Positions 17,337-24,910 of a stretch of 64,000 nucleotides of DNA are shown here, piece by piece. The notes beneath the pieces were generated by a model. It was not told the origin of the DNA. It saw only the letters and a list, made by a program, of their open reading frames with translations, and did not search any database. Position 1 is the stretch's first letter; every line of letters begins with the position of its first letter. A program made the translations under genes and the position numbers. This DNA is from Achromobacter pestifer (lineage in GTDB: Bacteria > Pseudomonadota > Gammaproteobacteria > Burkholderiales > Burkholderiaceae_B), in NCBI RefSeq assembly GCF_902859625.1, contig NZ_CADIJX010000003.1, positions 857,697 through 921,696 of the forward strand, read 5' to 3'.

Positions 17337-18071
17337 TCATGCCTGCTGGCGCGTGGCCGCCAGCACGATTTCGCGGATGCAGACGCCGTCCGGCTGCGCA
17401 TAGGCGTAGTGGACGGCGTTGGCCACATCTTCCGCGGCCAGCACCTTGCCGCCCATGTCGGCCTTCCAGGCTTCATAGCCCGTCTTGATGCCGTCGTCGG
17501 TGGTGTGCCCCAGCAATTCGGTTTCCACCGCGCCCGGGGCAATGGTCACCACGCGCACGTTGTGCGCCGACAGCTCTTCGCGCAGGTTTTCCGATAAGCC
17601 ATGCACCGCGAATTTGGTGCCGACATACGCCACGTGGTTGGGGAAGGTCTTGCGGCCCGCCACCGAGCTGATGTTGATGATGGTGCCGCGCTTGCGTTCG
17701 GCCATGCCGGCCGCCACGGCGTGCACGCCGTTCAGCACTCCCTTGATGTTCACATCCAGCATGCGGTCCCATTCAGAGGGGTCTTGTCGCGTGATGTCGC
17801 CCAGCAGCATGACGCCCGCGTTGTTGACGATGGCGTCGGCGGGGCCGAATGCGGCTTCGGCATCATGGATGGCGGCGGCCAGCGCCTGACGGTCAGTCAC
17901 GTCCACTGAGACCGCCCGCGTGTTGGGCAGGTTCAGCGCCTGCATGCGTTCCAGCCGGCGGGCCACGAGCAACAGCGGATGGCCATGGGATGAGAACAAG
18001 CGGGCGGTGGCCAGGCCAATGCCGGAACTTGCGCCGGTGATGATGATGAGGGGCTTCTTCGAGGTGCTCAT
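17337..18071 (-). CDS. SDR-family NAD(P)-dependent oxidoreductase
   Basis: A classical short-chain dehydrogenase of 244 residues. The cofactor motif TGASSGIG is at 13-20, NNAG at about 87-90, the catalytic Ser lies in NISSVAG and Tyr/Lys in YVGTKFAV. The overall wording (RLERMQALNL, VDVTDRQ, GAVETELLGHT) matches the clavulaldehyde-dehydrogenase-like group of broad-specificity SDRs, substrate unknown. It is divergent from a LysR gene 112 bp away that probably controls it. Confidence 0.85.
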   Translation of the reverse strand: MSTSKKPLIIITGASSGIGLATARLFSSHGHPLLLVARRLERMQALNLPNTRAVSVDVTDRQALAAAIHDAEAAFGPADAIVNNAGVMLLGDITRQDPSEWDRMLDVNIKGVLNGVHAVAAGMAERKRGTIINISSVAGRKTFPNHVAYVGTKFAVHGLSENLREELSAHNVRVVTIAPGAVETELLGHTTDDGIKTGYEAWKADMGGKVLAAEDVANAVHYAYAQPDGVCIREIVLAATRQQA

Positions 18072-18114
18072 GCTAAGGCTCCAGGTATTTGTTTTCGATA
18101 TGTGAATACGATGA

Positions 18115-18155
18115 AAACCATTCTAGGCCGGGTAAATTCCGCTGAAAAATGGTTT
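18115..18155. promoter_or_regulatory. Inverted repeat between SDR and LysR genes, candidate LysR operator
   Basis: Perfect 8-bp arms AAACCATT and AATGGTTT are separated by 25 bp within the 112-bp divergent intergenic region. This spacing suits binding by a LysR tetramer controlling both directions. The repeat is seen; the role is inferred. Confidence 0.45.
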
Positions 18156-18183
18156 ATTCTTTTCGCAGCAATCGGGAAAACTT

Positions 18184-18987
18184 ATGGATAGCCGTCAACT
18201 CAAGGCCTTTGTCGCCGTCTTTGAAGAACGCAACATCACCGCTGCGGCACGCCGCTTGCATCTGAGTCAGCCTGCGTTGTCCGGCACGGTAAAGAGCCTG
18301 GAAGACTTGTTGGGGACGCAGCTATTCGAGCGCCTGCCGCGCGGCGTGTCCGTGACGGAAGACGCGCGCATCCTGTATCCGCAGGCACGCCGCATTCTGT
18401 CGCAGACGGACTCCATGACACGTCAGTTCCGCCAGGGCGTCAACGTGTCGGAAATCGAGATCGGGGTTGAAGCCGACATCGCGGGGCAGGACGTGAACGC
18501 ATTTGTGCGGTTGGCGCGCGAGGCCGTGCCGTCGCTGGTCGTGCATCTGCTTGAAGGTTGCGTGGGTGACGCGCGGCTGTCGACGGAAGACGAGCGCTGC
18601 GAGGACGAACTGTTCCTGACCTTGTCCGTGGACCCCTATGTGTTGGCGCTGCCCGAAGGCAGCGGCGCCGATGCCACGCTGCCCTGGATTGTGTGTCCGG
18701 CCCATCCGACGCATCAACGCCTGTTGCCCTACTACGGCGCGGCAGCCAGCACGCCCGCTGCACACGCGGGCTCGCTGCGCCTGGCGCTGGAACTGGCGGC
18801 GGCAGGGCTGGGCGCCTGCGTGGCGCCCGAATCCCTGGCGCGGCGCCAGGCGGGCGTGGCCGTCCGGCCCATCGACGGGCTGGAAATGTCGCGCCGCGTG
18901 GGCCTGTGCTACGCCGTGCAGACATTGGACAAGCCCGTGCTGGCGACGTTGGTCGAGCAGTTGCGCGGCAGGGCGCCTGCCGCGTAG
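18184..18987 (+). CDS. LysR-family regulator, short effector domain
   Basis: A LysR-type protein of 267 residues. The helix-turn-helix is clear in RQLKAFVAVFEERNITAAA and RRLHLSQPALSGTV. The effector domain is about 30 residues shorter than the usual 290-310-residue family size, mainly in its first half. It is divergent from the SDR gene at 17337-18071, which is the likely target. No autoregulation can be proven, though an inverted repeat lies between them. Confidence 0.85.
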   Translation: MDSRQLKAFVAVFEERNITAAARRLHLSQPALSGTVKSLEDLLGTQLFERLPRGVSVTEDARILYPQARRILSQTDSMTRQFRQGVNVSEIEIGVEADIAGQDVNAFVRLAREAVPSLVVHLLEGCVGDARLSTEDERCEDELFLTLSVDPYVLALPEGSGADATLPWIVCPAHPTHQRLLPYYGAAASTPAAHAGSLRLALELAAAGLGACVAPESLARRQAGVAVRPIDGLEMSRRVGLCYAVQTLDKPVLATLVEQLRGRAPAA

Positions 18988-19050
18988 TCGTTCCCACGCC
19001 GCTTTCCCGGTGCAAAGCGGGGGGTCCTTGTCAATGGATGATTCGCATTT

Positions 19051-19069
19051 ATAATTGCGAATCATTTTC
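19051..19069. promoter_or_regulatory. Fur-box-like site upstream of the third ECF sigma gene
   Basis: The segment ending GCGAATCATTTTC matches the Fur consensus at 12 of 19 positions, centred on AATCATT. It is 42 bp before ATG 19112. An in-frame upstream ATG overlaps the site and was therefore not chosen as the start. Confidence 0.6.
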
Positions 19070-19111
19070 ATTGTGTATGGACATCTGGCGGTGACGCCGG
19101 GGCGCAACGCC

Positions 19112-19621
19112 ATGTCATCCTCTTCATTCGCCCCTCGCACCGAGGTGCAATCCGTCTATCAGGCCCACCACCAATGGTTGCGGGGCGTGTTGCAGCGCAA
19201 GCTGGGCAACGCCTCCGACGCGGCCGATGTGGCGCACGACACGTTTGAACGGTTGATTCGCGCCAATGTGCGCGAACCGCTGAGCGAACCGCGCGCCTAT
19301 CTGCGCACCATCGCCACCCGCTTGCTGATTGGCCGCGCCCGGCGGGCAGCGCTGGAAACGGCCTATGCCGAATCGGTGGCGTTGCAACCGGTGGCGGTGG
19401 AGCCGTCGGTCGAGGCGCGCGCACTGATCCTGGAAGCGCTGGAACAGGTTTGCGAATTGCTGGATAGCCTGCCCATGGCCAGCCGCCGGATCTTCCTGAT
19501 GGCGCAAGTGGATGGCATGTCCTATGCCGACATCGGGCAGCAATTGGGCCTGACGCCCAACGCCGTGCAGAAATCGCTGGCGCGCGCGCTGGTGCATTGC
19601 TACAGCGCCGTGTACGGATGA
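19112..19621 (+). CDS. FecI-like ECF sigma factor, iron cassette 3
   Basis: A 169-residue ECF sigma factor. Region 2 contains LQRKLGNASDAADVAHDTF and PRAYLRTIATRLLIGRARR. Region 4 contains LPMASRRIFLMAQVDGMSY and QLGLTPNAVQKSLARA. The segment KLGN[A/S][S/F]DAADxAHDTFxRL is almost identical to that of cassette 4, so these two sigma factors are close paralogues. Its TGA overlaps the fecR-like ATG at 19618. Confidence 0.9.
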   Translation: MSSSSFAPRTEVQSVYQAHHQWLRGVLQRKLGNASDAADVAHDTFERLIRANVREPLSEPRAYLRTIATRLLIGRARRAALETAYAESVALQPVAVEPSVEARALILEALEQVCELLDSLPMASRRIFLMAQVDGMSYADIGQQLGLTPNAVQKSLARALVHCYSAVYG

Positions 19622-20637
19622 GCCACGGTCTGATGGACAACGCCAAATTGTTGCGGCCCTATGCGCCGGAGGCCGGCCGGATCGATCCCAAGGTCATCCG
19701 CCAGGCTGCGGATTGGTGGTCGCGATTGCGCGAGGATGCGACGGATGCTGATCGCGCGCGGTTTGAGCTTTGGCGCCTGGCGCAGCCCGCCCATGAACTC
19801 GCCTGGCAACGGATGAGCGCGCTGACCCGTGACGTGGCCCTGGGAGTGTCCGAGGCGGGCAGCGAGGTCGCCGCCCGCACCTTGCGGCAGGCGCCGGTGA
19901 TCCAGTCGCGCCGCAACGCGATCCGCTGGATGGTGTCGGCGGCCGGCTTGGGCCTGGGCGCGTGGGCGGTGGGCGAACGCGGCACGATCCGCCGCCTGAC
20001 GGCGGACCTGCGTACCGGCACCGGTGAACGGCGCGCAATGACCTTGCCGGATGGCACGCGGCTGGAACTGAACACCGCCAGCGCGGTGGACCTGCGTTAT
20101 ACGGCCAGCCAGCGCGAGCTGGTGTTGTTGGAAGGCGAGATCCTGGTGACCACCGCGCAAGACCCACAAGGCCGCCCCTTCACCGTGCGTACGCGCAGCG
20201 GCGTGCTGACGCCCGTGGGCACGCGCTTTCTGGTGCGTGACCTGGATGACGGCCGCAAGCTGCGAGTAGCGGTGCTGGAGGGGGCGGTGGACGTGCGTGG
20301 CCTGGAGGCGACAGATGCGCCCCGGCGCGTGGCGGCGGGCGAACAGGCCGAGTTCTCAGCCCGGGGCGGCTTTGTCGCCAGTCCGCTGGAGCCCGCGACG
20401 TCCGCGTGGCTGACCGGCATGCTGATCGCCGATGAATTGCCCCTGGCGGACTTCCTGCGCGAACTGGGGCGGTATCGCCCCGGCTTGCTGAGCTGCTCCG
20501 AGGCGGCCGGCGCCCTGCGCGTGGTGGGCGCCTTCCCGCTGGCCGATGGCGACAAGGTGCTGACCATGTTGCAAGAAGTGCTGCCCGTGCGGGTGCGCCA
20601 CTACACCCGCTATTGGGTCACGGTGGGGCTGGTCTAA
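19618..20637 (+). CDS. FecR-family anti-sigma regulator, iron cassette 3
   Basis: A 339-residue FecR protein. The cytoplasmic domain includes AADWWSRLREDATDADRA and LWRLAQPAHELAWQRM. Twin arginines (SRRNAI, RR at 98-99) precede a hydrophobic segment at about 103-117. The periplasmic FecR domain has RRAMTLPDGTRLELNTAS and TPVGTRFLVRDL. The domain is clearly closer to cassette 4's FecR (ELADGTRLVLNTASAVD) than to those of cassettes 1 and 2, supporting a local duplication. Confidence 0.9.
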   Translation: MSHGLMDNAKLLRPYAPEAGRIDPKVIRQAADWWSRLREDATDADRARFELWRLAQPAHELAWQRMSALTRDVALGVSEAGSEVAARTLRQAPVIQSRRNAIRWMVSAAGLGLGAWAVGERGTIRRLTADLRTGTGERRAMTLPDGTRLELNTASAVDLRYTASQRELVLLEGEILVTTAQDPQGRPFTVRTRSGVLTPVGTRFLVRDLDDGRKLRVAVLEGAVDVRGLEATDAPRRVAAGEQAEFSARGGFVASPLEPATSAWLTGMLIADELPLADFLRELGRYRPGLLSCSEAAGALRVVGAFPLADGDKVLTMLQEVLPVRVRHYTRYWVTVGLV

Positions 20638-20749
20638 TTTGTAACTGAAACGGCGTAAATCCCGGTCTCGCGCTTCATGTAAGGAAAGCAACCCGGACGA
20701 TCCCCCCTCCGAGGCTGCGCCGATCCTTCATGAGCCAGGGAATCCCTTC

Positions 20750-23212
20750 ATGTCTTCTCGTCCTGCCCGCGCCGCGGTCCTTGCCCGTTTTACCCTGCCA
20801 CGCACCCGTTTGAGCGCCGCGCTGCGGCTTGCGCTGCCTGCCGTCGTGATTGCCGCGCCGTGGCCGTCGGCCGTGCACGCGCAGGCGACGGCCGGCCAGC
20901 GCGCGGTGGCTTTCAGCATCCCGGCAGGCCCGCTTAGCGCGGCGCTGGGGGCGTTTGGCGTGCAAGCCGGCGTCATGGTGGCGTCTGACCCCGCGTTGAC
21001 GGCCAGCGCGCGAACCGATGGCGTGACGGGTACGTATCCGGTGGCTGCGGCGCTTGAGCGTCTGCTGGCGGGCACGGGCTTGCAGGCGGTCGCGCGGCCC
21101 GAGGGCGGTTATCGCTTGCGCCAGGCCGCTGCGCCCGGTCAGGCGGCGACGCTTGCGCCAGTGACGGTGACGGGCAGCTACAACGCGACCACGGATGGAA
21201 CGAGTTCGTACACGTCGCCCGCCGTGACGATCGGCAAGACCACTCAGGCGTTGAAGGACATTCCGCAGTCCATCACGGTGCTGACCCGTCAGCGCATGGA
21301 TGACCAGGACATGACCAGCTTGCCGGATGCCATCAACAACACGGCGGGCATGGTGGGCGTGCAGGGCGTGGGGCCGGGCGTGGCGATCAACGCGCGTGGC
21401 TTCCCCGTGGACTTGCTGCAATACGACGGCGTGGCGTTGCTGCGCAACAGCTACAGCCTGGGCAACTGGGAGCAGGATTCGCTGGTGTTCTACGACCGCG
21501 TGGAAATTCTGCGTGGCGCGGCGGGCTTGCTGCAAGGCGCGGGCAGCCCGGGCGGCGCGATCAACCTGGTGCGCAAGCGCGGTGGCGCGGAACCGTCGGT
21601 GGTCATCACCGGCAAGGCCGGTTCGTGGGACCACTACGGCTTGCAGCTGGATGCGGGCGGCCCCTTGAATGCGGCAGGCACCCTGCGAGGCCGCGTGGTG
21701 GTGGATGAGGACCAAAGCGATTCCTTCATCGACTACGTGTGGGACAAGACGCGCAACCTGTATGCCGCGCTGGACTACGACATCACCGAGAACACCACGG
21801 TAGGTATCGGCATCAGCAACCGCTACAGCCGTTCGCGCCCGATGTTTGTGGGCTATCCGCGCTATGAGGACGGCGGCGATATCGATCTGCCGCGCTCGAC
21901 CTTCACCGGGTCCACCTGGAACCGCGCGAAGAACGACCAGACCATCTTCAACGCCGACGTGACCCATCGCTTCAACGATGCATGGCGGTTCCGGCTGGCC
22001 GGCGTGGCCATGAACGAGAAGAACACGACCGTGCATCAGCGCGCGGTGGGCCCAATCCAGCCGGATGGAAGCGGACTGGACTACGGCAATTTCGGCGTGG
22101 ATTTCAAGAGCAAGCAGCGTGGGTTGGACATGTCGGTCAGCGGCAATTTCACCGCGTTGGGGATGGAGCAGGAAGTCGTGGTGGGCGCCGCCTATTCCAA
22201 GCTGACGACCGCCGACCGTTTCACGCGCGCCTGGGAATCCGGCGGCAATGTCTTCGACATCGATCACCATCGGCCATGGCAGGACATCGACAGCATCGCG
22301 GCGACAAGTGGCTATGACTCGCGCAGCAGCTACGACATCCGCCAGAAAGGCATCTACGGCACGTGGCGCGTCAAACCCACCGAGTCGCTGGCGCTGATCG
22401 GCGGCGGTCGCGTGGGCTGGTTCGACTACGGCTACACCGCCGGCGGCAGCACCACGACATCGACGACATCGGGCAAGTTCATTCCCTACGTTGGACTGGT
22501 CTATTCGCTGACCGACAACTGGTCCGCCTACACCAGCTACACCACGGTGTTTGAACCGCAGACCGAGCGTAGCCTGGACGGCAGCCTGCTCAAACCGGTG
22601 GAGGGCAACAACTACGAAGTCGGCGTCAAGGGTGAACTGATGGACGGCCGGGTCAATACCTCGGTTGCGCTGTTCCGCTACGACCACAAGAACCGCGCGG
22701 TCAACGACTACGACGCCGGTTTCGCCTGCGACGGCTGGTATTGCTCGCGCGCGTCGGGCAAGGTGCGCAGCCAGGGCGTCGAAGCCGAGATCTCGGGCGA
22801 GGTGATCAAGGGCCTGGAACTGTATGCCGGCTACACCTACAACACCACCAAGTACCTGTCGGATCCCGACAATCAGGGCGCGGTCTTCAACACCTGGACG
22901 CCCAAGCACATGCTGCGTCTGTGGGCCAACTACAAGCTGCCGGGCATGATGAACCGCGTCAGCGTCGGCGCGGGCGTCAATACGCAGACCGACACGATCA
23001 GTTCGGATCGCGAGTTCAAACTGGCCGGGTTCACGGTCTGGAACGCGCGTGTGGGTTATCAGGCCACGTCGGAGTTGAGCTTTGCCTTGAACCTGAACAA
23101 TGTGTTCGACAAGAAGTACTACGTGCCGTCCTACAACACCGTGGGCGGCAACAACTACTACGGCGAGCCGCGCAACGTGATGCTGACGGTACGCTACGCG
23201 CCCAAGCTGTAG
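20750..23212 (+). CDS. TonB-dependent siderophore receptor/transducer, iron cassette 3
   Basis: An 820-residue receptor. The signal peptide ends near AVHA-Q (44). The STN domain spans about 53-125 (FSIPAGPLSAALGAFG), and the TonB-box-like APVTVTG is at about 136-142. The plug contains DIPQSITVLTRQRMDDQD and GAAGLLQGAGSPGGA, and the barrel ends LTVRYAPKL. Two nearby cysteines in the barrel (CDGWYC) could form a loop disulphide. It belongs to the ferric-siderophore (FpvA/FhuE-like) group; the ligand is unknown. It lies 112 bp after fecR. Confidence 0.9.
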   Translation: MSSRPARAAVLARFTLPRTRLSAALRLALPAVVIAAPWPSAVHAQATAGQRAVAFSIPAGPLSAALGAFGVQAGVMVASDPALTASARTDGVTGTYPVAAALERLLAGTGLQAVARPEGGYRLRQAAAPGQAATLAPVTVTGSYNATTDGTSSYTSPAVTIGKTTQALKDIPQSITVLTRQRMDDQDMTSLPDAINNTAGMVGVQGVGPGVAINARGFPVDLLQYDGVALLRNSYSLGNWEQDSLVFYDRVEILRGAAGLLQGAGSPGGAINLVRKRGGAEPSVVITGKAGSWDHYGLQLDAGGPLNAAGTLRGRVVVDEDQSDSFIDYVWDKTRNLYAALDYDITENTTVGIGISNRYSRSRPMFVGYPRYEDGGDIDLPRSTFTGSTWNRAKNDQTIFNADVTHRFNDAWRFRLAGVAMNEKNTTVHQRAVGPIQPDGSGLDYGNFGVDFKSKQRGLDMSVSGNFTALGMEQEVVVGAAYSKLTTADRFTRAWESGGNVFDIDHHRPWQDIDSIAATSGYDSRSSYDIRQKGIYGTWRVKPTESLALIGGGRVGWFDYGYTAGGSTTTSTTSGKFIPYVGLVYSLTDNWSAYTSYTTVFEPQTERSLDGSLLKPVEGNNYEVGVKGELMDGRVNTSVALFRYDHKNRAVNDYDAGFACDGWYCSRASGKVRSQGVEAEISGEVIKGLELYAGYTYNTTKYLSDPDNQGAVFNTWTPKHMLRLWANYKLPGMMNRVSVGAGVNTQTDTISSDREFKLAGFTVWNARVGYQATSELSFALNLNNVFDKKYYVPSYNTVGGNNYYGEPRNVMLTVRYAPKL

Positions 23213-23281
23213 TTGGGTGGCATGAGGCGGGCGCAGGGGGCGGGCTAACCCGCGGCAGCGGGCGGGGCAGGGATAAGATAA

Positions 23282-23300
23282 AATAGAAATCGTTCCTATT
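23282..23300. promoter_or_regulatory. AT-rich imperfect inverted repeat upstream of the fourth sigma gene, weak Fur-box candidate
   Basis: AATAGAAATCGTTCCTATT pairs at 7 of 9 positions about its centre, but it matches the Fur consensus at only 9 of 19. Its position, 23 bp before the sigma start, parallels the Fur boxes of cassettes 1-3. Confidence 0.35.
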
Positions 23301-23322
23301 TACAAATCTTGCCAGGTGCGCC

Positions 23323-23844
23323 TTGCCTTCGCCCGACTTCCTGCCCGCCGATACCGTCACGAAGCTCTATCGTGACCATCACGGCTGGCTGTCGATGTGG
23401 TTGCGCAAGAAGCTGGGCAACTCTTTCGACGCCGCGGATCTGGCACACGACACTTTCGTGCGCCTGATGGCGGGGCGGCGCAAGGACGGCGCGGGCGCCG
23501 AGCCGCGCGCGTTGTTGACCCATATCGCGAAGGGGCTGGTGGTGGACCATTGGCGCCGTCGCGCGCTGGAAGATGCCTATCTGGCCGTGGTGGCGCAATT
23601 GCCCGCGCCGCAAGTGCCGTCGCCGGAAGCGCGGGCGCTGATCCTTGACACCCTGCACGCCATCGACGCCACCTTGCGGACCTTGCCCGCCAAGACGCGC
23701 GAGATCTTCCTGTTGTCGCAATTCGATGGCATGGCGTACGCCGACATCGCCGCAGACCTGCGTGTGTCCCTGGCGACCGTCAAACGGCACATGCAGAAGG
23801 CGTTGACGGCCTGCTTGATCGCCTATCAGGTCCACGGATCATGA
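23323..23844 (+). CDS. FecI-like ECF sigma factor, iron cassette 4
   Basis: A 173-residue ECF sigma factor. Region 2 contains LRKKLGNSFDAADLAHDTF and LLTHIAKGLVVDHWRR. Region 4 contains LPAKTREIFLLSQFDGMAY and DLRVSLATVKRHM. The start is TTG 23323, which is uncertain, since no strong ribosome-binding site is visible. The TGA overlaps the ATG of the fecR-like gene at 23841 as ATGA. It is a close paralogue of the cassette 3 sigma factor. Confidence 0.87.
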   Translation: MPSPDFLPADTVTKLYRDHHGWLSMWLRKKLGNSFDAADLAHDTFVRLMAGRRKDGAGAEPRALLTHIAKGLVVDHWRRRALEDAYLAVVAQLPAPQVPSPEARALILDTLHAIDATLRTLPAKTREIFLLSQFDGMAYADIAADLRVSLATVKRHMQKALTACLIAYQVHGS

Positions 23845-24812
23845 GCGAGGTGATCGACCCCGCGATTCTGGAAGAGGCCGCCGGTTGGCTGGTGCGCTTT
23901 CAATCCGATACCTTGTCCGCCCGGGATCGCGCGGCGTTCGACCGTTGGCTGAACCGCAGCGCCGCGCATGGTGCCGCGTGGCAGCGCGTGGAAACGATGT
24001 TGCGAGGCTTTGGCCAGGTGCCGCCCCGTATCGGCCGCGACACGCTGCGCCGGCTGGACCGTCCGGGCCGGCGGCAAGCCATGCGCGCGCTGGGCGCCCT
24101 GCTGGTGCTGGGGCCGGCGGCCTGGGCAGGATGGCGTGCATTGCCTTGGCGAGAGTGGGCGGCGGATGTGCGCACCGCCACGGGCGAACAGCGCTACATG
24201 GAATTGGCCGACGGTACTCGCCTGGTACTGAACACGGCCAGCGCCGTCGACATTCTCTATACCCCCGAGCAGCGTGTACTGTGGTTGCGCGCGGGCGAAA
24301 TCCTGTTGACGACCGGCCACGATCCCTCGCCCACCCATCGGCCCTTCATTGTCCGCACCTCGCAAGGCACGGTGCGCGCGCTGGGCACGCGCTTCATGGT
24401 GCGCGATGAAACCGCCACCATCCGCGTGGCGGTGTTTGAAGGCGCGGTTGAGATCCAGCCGCAGGACGCCGGTGCGGCGGCTGTGGTGCTGCCGGCCGGC
24501 CAGCAGACGGTGTTCAACGCCCACGCGGTGGAACCGCTGGTGGAGGCGGATTCGGCGTCGGCGTCCTGGGAGCAAGGCATGCTGGCGGTGCGCAACTGGC
24601 GGCTGGCCGATCTGGTGGACGAGCTGGCCCGATATCGCCGGGGCGTCCTGCGTTGTGATCCGGCCGTGGCGGGGCTGCGGGTCTCGGGCGCCTTCCCGCT
24701 GGCCGACACCGATGGCAGCCTGCGCTTGCTGGAGAAAACGCTGCCCGTGCGAATCAGCCGGATCACGCCGTTCTGGATCACGGTGGCGCCGCGCGCCAGC
24801 GTTACAAATTAA
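23841..24812 (+). CDS. FecR-family anti-sigma regulator, iron cassette 4
   Basis: A 323-residue FecR protein. The anti-sigma domain includes EEAAGWLVRFQSDTLSARD and FDRWLNRSAAHGAAWQRV. Twin arginines (GRRQAM, RR at 77-78) precede the hydrophobic segment ALGALLVLGPAAWAG. The periplasmic domain has YMELADGTRLVLNTAS and ALGTRFMVRD. It is similar along its length to the FecR of cassette 3. The gene ends 98 bp before the receptor start. Confidence 0.9.
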   Translation: MSEVIDPAILEEAAGWLVRFQSDTLSARDRAAFDRWLNRSAAHGAAWQRVETMLRGFGQVPPRIGRDTLRRLDRPGRRQAMRALGALLVLGPAAWAGWRALPWREWAADVRTATGEQRYMELADGTRLVLNTASAVDILYTPEQRVLWLRAGEILLTTGHDPSPTHRPFIVRTSQGTVRALGTRFMVRDETATIRVAVFEGAVEIQPQDAGAAAVVLPAGQQTVFNAHAVEPLVEADSASASWEQGMLAVRNWRLADLVDELARYRRGVLRCDPAVAGLRVSGAFPLADTDGSLRLLEKTLPVRISRITPFWITVAPRASVTN

Positions 24813-24910
24813 TCGCCGATAGGCTGACACTTTTTTCGGCTTCGTCCGGTGTACCGGGTGAATCGTCGCGACATGCGAGCGTCACCCAGTCTCCTACGAA
24901 GGATCGTTTC

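Noticed and set aside
20675..22909. Long minus-strand open frame of 744 codons opposite the cassette 3 receptor
   Set aside because: It is antisense to a clearly conserved TonB receptor, with Arg/His/Gln-rich shadow composition and no motif.
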